NCBI GenBank assembly: GCA_022606425.2
Contig: JAHDVF020000875.1
Span: 1-64,000, forward strand
Direction: 5' to 3'
Source of the DNA: Lepidostoma basale
Lineage: Eukaryota; Arthropoda; Insecta; Trichoptera; Lepidostomatidae
DNA length: 64,000 nucleotides
The notes below the pieces were generated by a model that worked only from the letters and a program-made list of their open reading frames with translations, was not told the DNA's origin and searched no databases. The position numbers were made by a program, and so were the translations under genes. Positions within the stretch are counted from its first letter, which is position 1; every line of letters begins with the position of its first letter. Below are positions 44,512 through 56,140 of this stretch, one piece after another.

Positions 44512-44955
44512 ACTAACAAAACATCACGCGGTCTCCCCGGAGGGGTAGGCGGAGAGGATTGACCGCCACACTGCTCTATCTCGACACACCTCTCGAAATT
44601 CCTCTACACTCATATATCGTCACATGCACACTAGTCAATTTTTACAACTTCGAATGTGGGCTATTTTAATAATTAGTTAATTTGGTCGTACCGTATTTTC
44701 TTCGGTCGTTCTCGATTTATTTTTCCACCCACAATGCTTGTATACAACTTTTAACCATTATTCTCTAATCCATTCGATCCAAACCATCTCAGGGATCCTC
44801 GTGTAATTTCAATTATGATGCAATCATCTGCGTTGCATTTTTTTCCCTATTTCGTCGTTCAGTATTCTATTATACATCGTTTTCCCGCACATTCTCAGAG
44901 ATCTAATTTCTGTGGAATTTATCCTAAATAATGAAAAAAATAATAATAAAAATCT
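44512..44955 (-). mobile_element. L1-family copy, minus strand
   Basis: Antisense of L1 from the tail (ACATCACGCGGTCTCCCCGG) through the last codons (GCCACACTGCTCTATCTCGA) to about 44930 (AGATCTAATTTCTGTGGAAT). Widely substituted. Confidence 0.7.
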
Positions 44956-44989
44956 TTATATTATATATTGAGTATCATTCCACTTAGGT

Positions 44990-45036
44990 TCATGACTTTC
45001 GGTTTCGGCAGCTCACTTCCTTCTTTTGTCAGCTCC
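44990..45036 (-). mobile_element. F2-related fragment
   Basis: TTTCGGTTTCGGCAGCTCAC is antisense to the GCTGCCGAAACCG core seen at 5.02 and 47.53 kb. Confidence 0.35.
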
Positions 45037-45037
45037 A

Positions 45038-45526
45038 AGCTTGCAAGGTTGACAATAGAACTTCATTATGATTTGTTTCTAATTTGAATCTTTCTTGTAT
45101 GACTTATTTCTAATACAAAATTCGCTAGTCGAAGCGTTTTCACTACCCGCCTAATAAGTACCCTGCGATATATAATATAATTCGGCAATTTCAGGAAGGT
45201 TTGCTGCCGAGCTGCCCATATAACGCAATTTTACTCATTAAAACACACCTAAATTAAATGAAATATTAATTAAATTGAATAAAGGGCCGATTCTTCGCTG
45301 ATTGTGAGTGTAAAGGGGCAAGTGAAGTTGTTAAATAATCTGTTATTTAAATAATTTTATATAAAACGTACGTTTTCCACAATATTAAATACTAAAATGT
45401 TTAAAAAATATACCCGTCGTGAGAGTGGATATTACAAATCCGGAGTCGATTGTTTGGCAGACTCTGCAGTTCTAGGGGTTTCTTTAACACCTCATATCAA
45501 ATTTGTCAGTTAAATACCAGGGTGGA
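45038..45526. other. AT-rich non-coding DNA
   Basis: No gene or repeat family recognised. Confidence 0.4.
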
Positions 45527-45539
45527 TAAGTACTGTCCA

Positions 45540-46132
45540 TGCAACATTTTGAATGTATACAAATACTTGTAGACGAATACTGGATTTTACCCATTGCGGG
45601 TTATCAATTCAAGGATTAACTGTATCTCAATAGAGACAAAGATGCAAATTGGAAACAGCAGCAAGAAGCAAATAAATCCTTGAATTGATAACCCGCAATG
45701 GGTAAAATCCAGTATTCGTCTACAAGTATTTGTATACATTCAAAATATTGTAAAAACAAAAACTGGTCCAAGTTATAGCATATAAATTGGAGTGACATCT
45801 CCAGGCATTATCTAGCAATATGATAATGGCGGTAGCCTTTCACATTGCGTTAATAAAAAGATCTTCTGCTTAATACTTAAAATCCAATCTTCGTAGATGG
45901 CGCTAGCGTGTAGATTGAAACTACCATGTGAAGTGTGGTGTTACAGATTAACATATATACAAATTCTAAAAAATTGTCAGACATGGTGGTCATAAGAAAA
46001 TGTGGAATGGGGAATGTTGTATTACATAAAGCGTGCGCTTAACCCAACCAATGACAGGTCATAAGTCCTGTAAACACCTCGATCACCATATTCTGTTTCC
46101 AATTTGCATCTTCGTCTCTATTGAGATACAAT
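45540..46132 (-). mobile_element. F4 composite element with palindrome and 13-bp TSD
   Basis: 593 bp flanked by TAAGTACTGTCCA at 45527-45539 and 46133-46145. On the minus strand it starts ATTGTATCTCAATAGAGACG and runs through the F4 body (46132 to about 45865). It then ends in a palindrome: 76-bp arms 45542-45617 and 45675-45750 pair at 75 of 76 positions. The 57-bp spacer repeats the start of the body. Non-coding. Confidence 0.85.
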
Positions 46133-46145
46133 TAAGTACTGTCCA

Positions 46146-46598
46146 ATTAGGATCCATTCCCAATGTTGCGATCTGGTGACACTAGCAGCTCGCATACCTC
46201 TTGCACCGGGCGTTGCTGGGCCTCCCAGCTGCCCTGCCCCGCTGGTGAAATATTCCACGGAGAGGGATGGTTCCTAGAACATCTTGATCATCATCGAACG
46301 ATATAAATAATGATCTCATTAACGATGGTGTTCATAGCCTCCATGTTGGTATCACCAGAGGTAATTGATTTTGCACGTTGGGATATAAAACAAGTGTCGA
46401 AGATATTCTCTAAGCAGTAGGCAAGCAGTCAACTATTGGTCCCCAGCATGGGCGAGAGGAACGTGCCGGATAGAAGCAGGCATCGACAGCCGCCAAGCTC
46501 CCTCTCACACAGGCACCCCTGTCCCAAGGACGCGGAGGCCTATGTACACAATGTAACGATATTACATACAAAAAAGCAATAAGTGTGCGAGTGATATT
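46146..46598. other. Unassigned DNA
   Basis: Mixed composition, no motif recognised. Confidence 0.35.
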
Positions 46599-46599
46599 C

Positions 46600-46785
46600 G
46601 TATAGGTGAGGAGCGGATCCGAAGGCTCCGTGTCCCGAAATAGCTCGCGACGATCGATACACCCGCGGCCGCCCCCGCCCCCGCCCCCGCCCGCCGTCCT
46701 CCCGCCGCCCCCGGCCGACCTTGGGCGGGACGGGCGGGGTAGGAGGAGGGGGAGGAGAGGGCAGGCGGTGAGTCACGCCGAGATG
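46600..46785. other. GC-rich island with CCCCCG repeats
   Basis: CCGCCCCCGCCCCCGCCC at 46670-46690 and GGGACGGGCGGGGTAGGAGG nearby. Open in several frames only because of composition. Confidence 0.45.
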
Positions 46786-47204
46786 AACAAAACAATAATC
46801 ATTACATCCAACACCAAGCACCTACCCCAGGCGAGAAGTACCGTATTATTGTTTACACGAGGAGAGTGTCGCCGCGATACGACCCGCGGAGGGACACCTC
46901 GCGCCGGCTCCTTGCAATCAGCGCGCGAGCCAGAGATGTGCAATCGAAGTGAAGAGTGCGGGTGCAGCTGACACAGCGAGTCACTAATATGTTAATACCC
47001 ACTCCACGCCGAGAAACTGTGGCACTAGCAAATCTCCCGTGATACGCCCTACGAGTATTGCCAGTTGTTTATAATATATATTCGTACAGTCTGCCAATAC
47101 GGAATTCATATACTCGGCGAGCTAGCTCCCCGCAGAAGGTAAGCACCACTGAGACAGGTTTCCTTTACTCAAATATTCGATTCCTATTTCATTTCAAAAC
47201 ATCA
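46786..47204. other. Unassigned DNA
   Basis: No gene recognised. One octamer at 47050-47057. Confidence 0.35.
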
Positions 47205-47250
47205 ATACTGGACTTGGACTTGGATCTTCTGGCTTACAGAGGTTCAGCTA
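47205..47250 (+). mobile_element. SINE-B fragment
   Basis: GGACTTGGACTTGGATCTTC followed by TGGCTTACAGAGGTTCAGCT, then abrupt loss of similarity. Confidence 0.55.
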
Positions 47251-47399
47251 TTGGCACACGAGCGAGCGCCGGGCACCAGCTGCGACTTCTTGGAGCCGGG
47301 AATATGAATTTAATAGGCACACAGTTTGTGATAAGGCCCGCAATATAGAGCGGGAGAGAATCAGACGACCGAACTCTGAGACGTCAACTGAAGGAATAT

Positions 47400-47605
47400 A
47401 TTAATATTATTATTGAAATTTCTTAATAAAATAAAAAAACATACATTTATTTTCAATAAATGTTTGAATTTATTCCACAGTCTAAAACTGGTTTCTTCTA
47501 TGCGGGGCATATTCTAGAACCAGAAGATGGCAACGAACTGCCGAAACCGGTCGGAACTAGAAGAAAAACAAGTGGTACCCTGTTATCACACAACTTTATT
47601 TGGAT
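47400..47605. mobile_element. F2-related fragment
   Basis: CCAGAAGATGGCAACGAACT, GCCGAAACCGGTCGGAACTA and AAACAAGTGGTACCC parallel 5005-5060. Confidence 0.5.
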
Positions 47606-47813
47606 TCCGTTCGGTTCGATAAAATAAAATGAAGTGTTGTAAAAACAAAGTACACAAGTGATATAAATTATTTTTAATAATGCTTCATCAAAAATTAAGA
47701 GCTTAATACGAAAGTAAAAATATTTATTATAAAATATTTTCTCCATTTCGGCATTTGCGTGGTTTACGTTGTTGATGCAGTTATATTCTATCATCAAATT
47801 CATATAGCAATTC

Positions 47814-47888
47814 ATTCTTCTTCTTCTTCTTCTTCAGCCGTCTCTCCACTGCTGGATGTAGGCCTCTTCTAATTTCTTCCATTTTTCT
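47814..47888 (-). mobile_element. L7-type LINE 3' end
   Basis: (CTTCTT)n at 47817-47837 is antisense to a (GAA)n tail. The minus strand upstream reads KKLEEAYIQQWRDG, the usual last residues of L7-like pol. Confidence 0.7.
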
Positions 47889-47889
47889 C

Positions 47890-48540
47890 AATTCATTACT
47901 TATATGTAATTCCAATTTTAACACTCGTAGGTACATTGGTATTCAATATCGCGATAAACCAACTGATGCCGTTGCGCATAGCATAGAGCGAATAAATCAT
48001 ATTTTAAATTGGAATCAACATCTTAGTACACCAGAGAATTAGTCTGTAGTATTGGACGCATTGAATCACAATTTTCCATCTTGTTTTAAGGCCAAATCAA
48101 ATTACTTCGAGCACTGCCATGGGTGTGGATCAATCCCTCGAGCGGTGACCTTGAACTCGACTTTGCAAACAGGCCGCCCCCCGCACCCGCCCCGCCTCCG
48201 CTCCACCCCCACACCCAGCGCCCGCCTCCCCTGCCGGAAGTGCAGAGGGACATAAAACATCCCTCCCCGCGGCTTCCTGCGCCTCTGTCACAGCGCCGCC
48301 CCAACCAGGAAGACCTGAGAGCCAAGATTAGGACTAGTTGTCACCTCACCACGGAAAACATGCTCGACGTTTTGTATTTATACAGATTTTTAATAATTTC
48401 AACAAATCAGAAACGTCCTTATTACCATAAAACAATAACCAAGACTTTCCGCGTGAAATAATGTAGTTACTAATGTCCTTGTACATATGTATAGAGAGAT
48501 GACTTTAAGATCTAAATGGTTTACGTCAAATATATTTTAT
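47890..48540. other. Unassigned DNA with GC-rich island at 48150-48325
   Basis: A proline-rich frame at 48123-48461 is open on the plus strand and a glycine-rich one on the minus strand. Both follow from composition and show no domain. Confidence 0.35.
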
Positions 48541-48541
48541 A

Positions 48542-49375
48542 TCAAATCAAATCAGTTTATTTCATCAACAGACATTACAAAATTAATTTTTAAGGCATCT
48601 ATTGAGAACAGGTAAAATATTGTGTATAGTATACTAACAGAAACGCATGAGAGATGGTTCAACTTTAGGACGACAGGATACTCTCTAGAATTAAGAGTAT
48701 TTGCCTTCTGAACGTACTTTCACTAATATGAAAGACGTCGATCTCCGAGGAGACCGCGTTCAACAGATTTATTGCTCTTCCCACCGGTGTCACCAGAGGC
48801 AGGTTGGTTCTGGCGGCCGGTAGGTAAAACAATCTATGCTGTCGCTGTCGGAAATATCTATCGGGGACAAAAAGCTGAACACCCTCCAGCACGGCCGAAT
48901 TCTCGAAACATCCCCTGAGTAATCTAAGGAAATGGGTTATGAGATGCCCATCTCTTCGAAGCTGCAGAGAGTTGGCCCCAAGCATTCCCAAAAGAAATGC
49001 TGTGGGATAGAGCCACGGATAGCTACTATACTCCCTTATGTAGAGATATCTCAGAAATTTTTTCTGAACCCTCTCCAGCATAACGGAATATCTCGCCTCG
49101 TGAGGACTCCATATCACAGAACCGAGTCTGCTCCAAACCAATATGGTGTATAGGACTCTGAGCACATGAGGATCCCTGAAAACTCTGCCGGTCCGGACGA
49201 TGAAGCCCAACATCCTCAGTGCAGTGCCACAAATCCACTCAATATGTGCACGAAAAGTCAGCCTACTCTCATAGATGATCCCGAGATCTCTCATCGTAGA
49301 TACATGTGTTAGTTGCTGGTTGTTATATGCTTTTAATAGGTGTATCAGGGAGGCCAATATGATCAATGTTGTCCT
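48542..49375 (-). mobile_element. L2-family (Jockey/CR1-like) LINE, longest copy
   Basis: A 233-codon open frame (48665-49366) encodes the region C-terminal to the RT palm. STMRDLGIIYESRLTFRAHI is the KYLGVxxDxxLTFxxHI motif. It continues through VLYTILVWSRLGSVIWSPHE, RVQKKFLRYLY and the shared end RTNLPLVTPVGRAINLLNAV. The 3' UTR runs to 48545 and ends in the antisense of ACTGATTTGATTTGAT. No YADD box or endonuclease, so it is 5'-truncated. The open frame suggests relative youth. Confidence 0.88.
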
Positions 49376-49617
49376 ATAACTCGGTGGTAAATAACACCAG
49401 GGTTATCACTGAAAACAATATATGCCACCGTATTACCAGAAGTTCTGATTTAACATGATGCCTGTAGTATATTATCACTAGTACATACGCTGATGACATC
49501 AACATAACATACTTGCATTATGTTTTATCACTCTTCTAATAGCGCATTTTCGCTCGCTAATCTTTGCGAGGGGTTGATTGCAGTATAGATAGTATAAATA
49601 TCCCTTATTGTGAATTT

Positions 49618-49765
49618 TGTAACATATTCAGATACGTCTTTCAAAGGCATTATCAAATCAATTGAAAAAAACATTTGATAATGCCTTAGCAAGACGAAAA
49701 ATATCACTCCTATAAATTTCTAGAAAACAAAAATGTTTTCACCAATATTGAATGGAAATAATTTT
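49618..49765. mobile_element. F1 foldback element
   Basis: AAAGGCATTATCAAATC and ACATTTGATAATGCCTTAGC pair; GCAAGACGAAAAATATCACT and CTAGAAAACAAAAATGTTTT follow. Confidence 0.6.
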
Positions 49766-49902
49766 CAATTGGCAAATTATAGAATACATTTTTCGTATAT
49801 GTGTTGTCTAAATATAATTATTATTATTATTTCCTTTATTAACTATTTTAATTTTGAAACACTGTTATAATACGGATAGCCAACCTCTGTAGGCACAAAA
49901 AA

Positions 49903-49992
49903 TCGTTTTTTTAATTGTTTGTAATACCTGATGATGCTAACATAGATTGGCGAGACAGCCGTAGCGACAATTTCATAGGTATTCATTGATAA
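49903..49992 (+). repeat. F3 repeat fragment
   Basis: GTAATACCTGATGATGCTAA, CATAGATTGGCGAGACAGCC and GTAGCGACAAT match F3. Confidence 0.5.
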
Positions 49993-49994
49993 AT

Positions 49995-51250
49995 GGCGAT
50001 GCATATCATAACAGTGTTTCAAAATGAAAACAGTTATTATAAGATTGAAGGGGGTTTGAATAGATGGTTAGGGCCATGGGGGGATATACCGTGCTGGAAG
50101 GTATGTGTACTAGTAAATGCCATGAAACGCCATAGTTGCATAACATGAGCAACACTACCTCTCTGTACCGACTCTCTGACGTCCACGTGGGATCTTTATG
50201 ATCCCGCAAACCCTGGATGTGACACATTGGACGTACTCGTATGTTGATGTGCCGCAGCTAACAGAGAGAGGGCGAATGGCGATTTTCGGCGCCACAAAAC
50301 CGGTCACCCCCAGCTAAGGGAAGGAACACTCCTACAGAAAAACCCTGGTTCCATATAACCAACGTTATGAACACTTTAATAAATTAGTTTCTTGGAGGAG
50401 GCCGAGACCCACCAAGGGTTGTAGCGCCGGAGAAAATAAAATTATAAAGTATCGTCGTGCTTCGGTCAAAATAACTGATTATTTCCTTTATGTAACAAAG
50501 ACATGTCTTTGTTTGTCATCTTAGGGTTTTTCACGAATTTGTTATTATTTATTAACATATTTTATTAAAAATAATAATTAATAATGTCAATGAACGATAT
50601 ACTCGTACAGTAACATTTGTTAGAGCTATCAAATGACCGTGCTCAAGTTTTAGAAGCCCAATATGTTTTTGGAAACATTGCGACGTCAAACACGTAAATG
50701 CGGTAATATCAAGTCCTTACATAAAATGGTGATTGCAAAACCCTTAATTTAACTTTTAATTATTGTTCGCGATTCCATTTATCAAGACTTGGATTGGCTT
50801 CTTTACCCCGAAATAAATGGAAAATATTTGTGTGGTTGTTTGACGCCCGCGTTTCAACAATGGCGTTGTGTTTGATCTTAAAATAAATGCTCCATTGATT
50901 AAGAGAAAGGTAAAAATTACTCAAACGATTGTTGTCCCGAAACGTTCGGAAGGGGTGCTGCGGGGGATTCTGTTACTCAACGCCTCCAAATGTTTTCGTC
51001 GTGCCGTGTTTAGAAAATAAGGGGCTCTTCCAATAATAATAACCCGATTACACAATTAGGTACTACGTTATATTTCTTACGACCAGTTTACAGCGGATCC
51101 ACCATTAAGTTAAAGACTAGCATCATCATCCTCTTCCTGGTGTCGCCGGTATTGGGAATAATCCAAATACCAATCATGATATGACATAAACAAATGAAGC
51201 AAGCAACTTCGCAACTTCAGTTATTTTTATTAGGCGTATACTCGTATATT
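49995..51250. other. Unassigned non-coding DNA
   Basis: No gene or repeat family recognised in this 1.25-kb stretch. Two TACTCGTA octamers (50234, 50600) and a third at 51239. Confidence 0.4.
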
Positions 51251-51253
51251 GTA

Positions 51254-51853
51254 CGAGGCGTGTTTTTGTTTTGATATTTAAAAAAAAGTAAACAAGTAAA
51301 CTTTTTGTAACAGTTTTGTTTTTACATGAAAGAGTACAGTTTTATTTAATTTTCCCCATAATTATCGCCAATATTAAGGCACTTCATATCGAACTACGCT
51401 TTTGTATTTTGTCGTGATAGAAGTTTGCCGTCTGACTTTCAAACAGAACAACAATCCATGGAATGGCGGCATTCAACATCGTCCAAGAAAGGGAAGTTTA
51501 AGGAGACAATTTCAGCCCGAAAAGTATTGTATCGTGTTTTGGGACAGGAACGGGGATGTTATTTGTTGATTTTTTGCCTCCACTTTCTTGGGTGATGTTG
51601 AATGACGCCATTCCATGGATTGTTGTTTTGTTTCTGGTGTAACGTAGGCCACCCGTATTTCATCGCCTGTGACAATTTGGCTTAAATAATCGCCACCTTC
51701 AGCATTATAACGCTTAATGAAAGTGTCTTAATATTGGTGGTGATTATGTGGAAAAGTAAAAAAAACTGTGGCCTATCATGTAAAAATAAAATTGTTATAA
51801 AATGTTTACGCGTATTTTAAAAAATCTAATCGGCACTTAAAAAACACGCCTCG
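51254..51853. mobile_element. mariner deletion derivative with internal inversion
   Basis: 600 bp with inverted ends CGAGGCGTGTTTTT and AAAACACGCCTCG, each beside TA, as for Tc1/mariner. Internally, transposase text is present on the plus strand (51445-51560: QSMEWRHSTS, then KKGKFKETISARKVLYRVFW in shifting frames). It is also present on the minus strand (51760 to 51590: QIVTGDE, YVTPETKQQSMEWRHSTS). The two pieces overlap as an inverted repeat around CAACAATCCATGGAATGGCG. Full-length mariners are about 1.3 kb. Confidence 0.85.
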
Positions 51854-51856
51854 TAT

Positions 51857-52635
51857 ATATCTACTATAGTGTTAAATATAATACATATTAGTCAAATGAA
51901 AACATGGAGAACACAGCGGCTTTCATTTATGTTTTTTATGTTAATATTGAATGACTTAGTTTATTTCACAGTTCTTTTAAGAATTTTCATATTTTCTCCA
52001 ACGTTCGACGGTTAGAAATACCATAAGACCACGGAATACGGTACAACACAAATCGTCCTTCGTCTTTCTCGCGACCTTGGCGGGATCAGGTCAGAGCTAG
52101 CATTGAAAATTATATAAAAAACGTACACATTACAAATACAAGTAGTGGTAGGAATATGAGGCAAGAAATACAAGAGAATTTTTTTAAACTTTACACGTGT
52201 CATTTTTCTGTACTTTTATTTCAAGCGATAAATATTCACCGAGGTTTTATTATAAAGAGTATTTACAAGAATCTGTAACTCAATACTAATAGTAGGAATT
52301 GTCAATTCGTGTCACAGTCCAATGATAGCGATGTACGTGGAATAGTAACCAACAGTTTGGACGGAACTCTGGTTTAAACAGAGGATATAAAATAGGTCGT
52401 GATACTTGTAAATGCCTGCGATGAATATAATATCATATAACACAAGTTATAAAGAACGGCACATTCATATTTAAGGACTTTCAACGTTTTATATTAAATA
52501 AAACACGCATTCTTCTCAAATATGTACGAGTATACACCGTAAATTAATGTGGTCAGTCAAAAATGATGATAATAATAATAAGGCTAATTTGTATAGCGCC
52601 GTTTTTATAGGCAACTCAAGGGCGCTTAAATAATA
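51857..52635. other. AT-rich non-coding DNA
   Basis: No gene or repeat family recognised. One octamer at 52525-52532. Confidence 0.4.
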
Positions 52636-52639
52636 AACT

Positions 52640-52978
52640 GCCATTTTATTTTATTTCAAAATATATTAGTTGTTTGTCGATAGTGTTAGTCTAAGGCACT
52701 TTACACAGTCGAGTTCGATTATTGTGTCATTTTTTTATGCACATATTATAAGTCTTTTTGTGTGTTTCAAATTGTATGCATTTTTTGCGTTCAAGGTCAG
52801 GTAGCTGCTGCTTGTCCAGTTGTTTAGTGTCTCTAAACCTTTATTAATTTGTTGACATGTTTCGTATCGTTGTCATTATTGTAGAATACAGCAAGGTCGC
52901 CCGAATGCATCATTATTCCATATTCTGTTAATATGTTTCGAGTATTCTTAAGCGATTCGTAGGAGGTAGACTCCAGAC
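52640..52978 (-). mobile_element. L9-family LINE reverse transcriptase remnant
   Basis: The minus strand reads MMHSGDLAVFYNNDNDTKHV, which corresponds to the YADDLAVF catalytic box of RT with the first positions altered. It continues with LETLNNWTSSSYLTLNAKK and on to IELDCVKCLR-like text. It matches the plus-strand L9 remnant at 59.7 kb over about 250 bp. Confidence 0.8.
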
Positions 52979-52979
52979 C

Positions 52980-53662
52980 ATGCTCTTCTTTTTACTTTTC
53001 CATTTTCTGTGATCTTCAACATAAGGTTACTTGTAAAAGTGGTGTGCATCATGTTAGCTGTAAGAGTGACAATACTCGCGTCGTTTAACAGTACGGATGA
53101 AGAGCGGCATCGAGGAGCACTGAGACTATTTATGAGTATCCAGTATGCAGCACTCAACGTCCGCAACCGCAATATAACCGAATTTTTGAGACTATTTGAA
53201 GTGAAGTTCTTAAATTTGTATTTGAAATAGCTTTTCCATTGTATTCGAATTTTAAACTTCCCAGAATTGGATCCAATATTGAGTTATTGTCTCGGCTCCC
53301 TTAGGCATTAGTATTCCCTTTGTGTCCCGCCTATTTAGAAAAAAAATCTACGTGACTCAATTATCTTAGCGGAGGTTGCACGGAGACACCGCTTGGTTAT
53401 GGTCGCCGTTTAAAATAGCTCGCCAATCAATCAGAACGGGAGTGGCATCCCATACTTATCGCCGTACTCCTTGACGGTGTCCACGGCACACCGCGAGAAT
53501 TATAAACACGGGTGCTGCGAGGATGGGTGTTTCAAATATTACGGCTTTCATAAACCAGCGGTAGATGCATTAGACGAATTGATTGAGTCAGGATTACCGC
53601 CATCCTTCTCCGCCGCAAGACTAGCTGGCACTCAGATCTACTCAACAAGCGGGAAACACCTA
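52980..53662. other. Unassigned DNA
   Basis: Frames of 73 codons (53009-53230) and 65 codons (53471-53668) on the plus strand are not recognised. Not called as genes. Confidence 0.3.
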
Positions 53663-53671
53663 CAGTAGTAG

Positions 53672-53920
53672 CAGTGGCGGTACTCCCATAGAAGCCCAGA
53701 AGCCCGGCTTGCGTAAGAAATTTTGGATCAAAACCTCTCCTGGCTAACAGAGGTTCAGCTCTTGTGGCTATTCCTCTTACCTCTGATGGGAACATTGTTG
53801 GAATGTGATTTGGTGGGTTGTTGGTTTATGCGGGGGCACGATTTCTTAAATTTGGAGGTTTCGATTCAAAATTTCTTACGCATGCCGAGCTTCTGGGCTT
53901 CTATGGGAGTACCGCCACTG
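53672..53920. mobile_element. hAT MITE, copy 2
   Basis: Starts CAGTGGCGGTACTCCCATAG and ends CTATGGGAGTACCGCCACTG, with TIRs of about 60 bp. The flanks AGTAGTAG (53664-53671) and AGTGGTAG (53921-53928) match at 7 of 8. The interior carries CAGAGGTTCAGCTCTTGTGG and GGAACATTGTTGGAATGTGA. Confidence 0.88.
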
Positions 53921-53929
53921 AGTGGTAGG

Positions 53930-54720
53930 TACCTTGGTCTGACCACAGCAGCATCTTGGCGCAGATCGTATAATCCTGTACTTGCACTTAATCATTGGCT
54001 CCTTTCGCTGAAAATCGTCGTGTTCAGTGTTCCTAGAGTATGCCCGAAGCGGTACACGCCAATATTCCATCGCGCAGTTTTAAAACACTCGGCGCGTCGT
54101 TGAAAACTTTTCAAATAAAGAAGTTTAATGTCACAAAATTACAAAGCTGAAACGTGAGCTCTAAAAGTAGGAATTGATCACAGACAATGAACACATTTCC
54201 CATCGCCAAACTACCGTCGCGGGTCGCTAATAACCGCGGAGGGTCGTTATTATACCTTGAACTTAATTTTATTTGGAATGCCCTTCGTGCGCCGGGGGTA
54301 TAACATAAACAAATAGAGAAAACAACCCCTTCAATCGGGGATAGTCCGCCGACATGCGTCGCACACTTCCTTCGCGATCACTGGCAGGGGTCGCCGACTG
54401 CCGAACATTATATTTTCTTCAGCGGAAAATCGAGGCTCATCACTTATAAAAACCGTTAATTCACAACAGCAATTGTTGCTACCACGGTTTCACGTATTTA
54501 CACCTATCTAATGCAAAGGTGTATATTTGATCAATTGTATTTGAACGCAAATAACAGGAGATTTAAACGCTACTTATGTAACATATCGTCGACTCAGAAG
54601 TCCGCCGGCCCCGGCTGGATTGCACAGCCGTACGTCAAACCAGGTCCTACTCAGCAGGGCTATGTGCAGCATCGTACCGCCCTGAAGGATACCCCAATCA
54701 CTGTGTTTAATATAGAGATA
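53930..54720. other. Unassigned non-coding DNA
   Basis: No gene or repeat family recognised. A 126-codon frame that enters from the MITE (53723-54103) has no domain. Confidence 0.35.
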
Positions 54721-54721
54721 T

Positions 54722-54842
54722 AAGGTTCCCACCACCACCCGAGACTGTTATAGGACGCAGCGACGCCCTTTCGTCAGTCTCGCTGCACTATCTAGACCTG
54801 TTCCTTGTCCATCCGGGACTTACGTTAATTTAATTTAGCCTT
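54722..54842 (+). repeat. F5 repeat copy
   Basis: CACCCGAGACTGTTATAGGA, CGCAGCGACGCCCTTTCGTC and GGGACTTACGTTAATTTAAT match the 29.03-kb copy in order. Confidence 0.6.
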
Positions 54843-54844
54843 TT

Positions 54845-55470
54845 CTTGTCATCAATCACCCTTTTGATTGTGTTTAATATAGAGCAAAATTTCGTGTGCC
54901 GTCCAGCCCCGACTATGGGAGGATTGCGAAGGTTCGCGGCCCCCGCCCGGAGCGGAGTAGAGCCGCCGCCGCACCGCAGACGTCTCAATAAAGTTGAAAT
55001 ATTCCCGAAGACATAACGCTCCAGCACGCGAATAGCAATACGATCCAAGAAGATTTCTCCGCCATTTTGTTGGCAATAAAAAAAGAGTGTCTCACGCAAT
55101 GGCGGACACGTGGGGTCGTGGTCGTGCTGTCAAACGACAATTCGGTATAGTAAAGTAATAATGGCATCCGGCTGGAATTAAATAGACTATTGGGCTTCCG
55201 GGTTATTTATACAAAATATTTTATGTAGGTAAGGTAAGAGCCGCTGTTATGGCTCACTGGGGTTAGGGCCCAATTTCCCAGGATGGTACACTGTTCTAGT
55301 ATATTATTTCAACTTATTTTAATGTTCGTAAATCACTTCCATTATTGCTTTATACAATACAAGCTAATTGATGCATTAAGAAGTATCTGAAGGTTAAAGG
55401 GTTAAAACTGTGGAATTACACATTTATTTTGGAAGGTGAATTTTAAACATTTAACTATCCACTTAATTAT
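54845..55470. other. Unassigned DNA with GC-rich patch 54900-54985
   Basis: No gene recognised. TGTGTTTAATATAGAG occurs at 54702 and 54868, a short direct repeat around F5. Confidence 0.35.
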
Positions 55471-55474
55471 AGTA

Positions 55475-55672
55475 CAGTAGAGTCTCGGTTATCCGACCTT
55501 CGGTTATCCGACCTTCCAAGTTATCCGACCTACCGGGGCAATGCCCCTTTCCTTTACCCGACTGCACGCATTATATTCGCGCGCCAGGCGACAGTCCTCA
55601 GTGCTTACGTAGCTCTTTCGCTTATCCGACCTTGCCGCGGTCGGTTTAGGTCAGATAATCGAGACTCTACTG
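55475..55672. mobile_element. Tigger/pogo-like MITE
   Basis: 198 bp with ends CAGTAGAGTCTCGGTTATCC and CAGATAATCGAGACTCTACTG's core, both flanked by TA. GTTATCCGACCT recurs three times in the left part. This end sequence is characteristic of the pogo/Tigger branch of Tc1/mariner. No transposase. Confidence 0.9.
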
Positions 55673-55917
55673 TATTAAAATAATAATGAAGTGGACAGTA
55701 GAGTGCTTAAAGTTCTTCTTCCGAAGTTTTATTTGTTTGAAATAACTAATATTATGATTCAGAAAAAAATTCCACTAGAGAGAGTTAATAATAAAAATAA
55801 AAAAATAAGAGTTATTCTCGGGGTTCCGTCGGACCTTGCGGAGTCTACAATATAAGTACTACATATCATCAGGACGAGTGGTGTCAGTTTATCCGCAACT
55901 ATTGGGAAGAGACGACA

Positions 55918-56140
55918 TCAAATCAAGTCAGTTTATTAACTCAAAAGACATAACAAACAGGAAAATGTTTAAGGCATCTATTGAGTACAGGTAAAATATT
56001 ATAAAAATACAACATAGTACCAGGAACGCATTGGAGATGGTTTGACATCAGGAAGACAAGATACTTTCTAAAGTCAAGAGTATTTGTCTCCTGAACGTAC
56101 CTTCACTAATATGAAAGACGTCGATCACCGAGGAGACCTG
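55918..56140 (-). mobile_element. L2-family LINE 3' end
   Basis: ATCAAATCAAGTCAGTTTAT, TTAAGGCATCTATTGAGTAC and AAAGACGTCGATCACCGAGG are antisense to the L2 tail and last 25 codons. It stops abruptly at 56140. Confidence 0.8.

Noticed and set aside
46606..46971. Proline-rich protein of 121 codons
   Set aside because: The proline and arginine runs come from CCG/CGG repeats, and the opposite strand is also open.
48123..48461. 112-codon proline-rich frame
   Set aside because: Low-complexity translation of a GC island that turns into AT-rich text without any splice signal.
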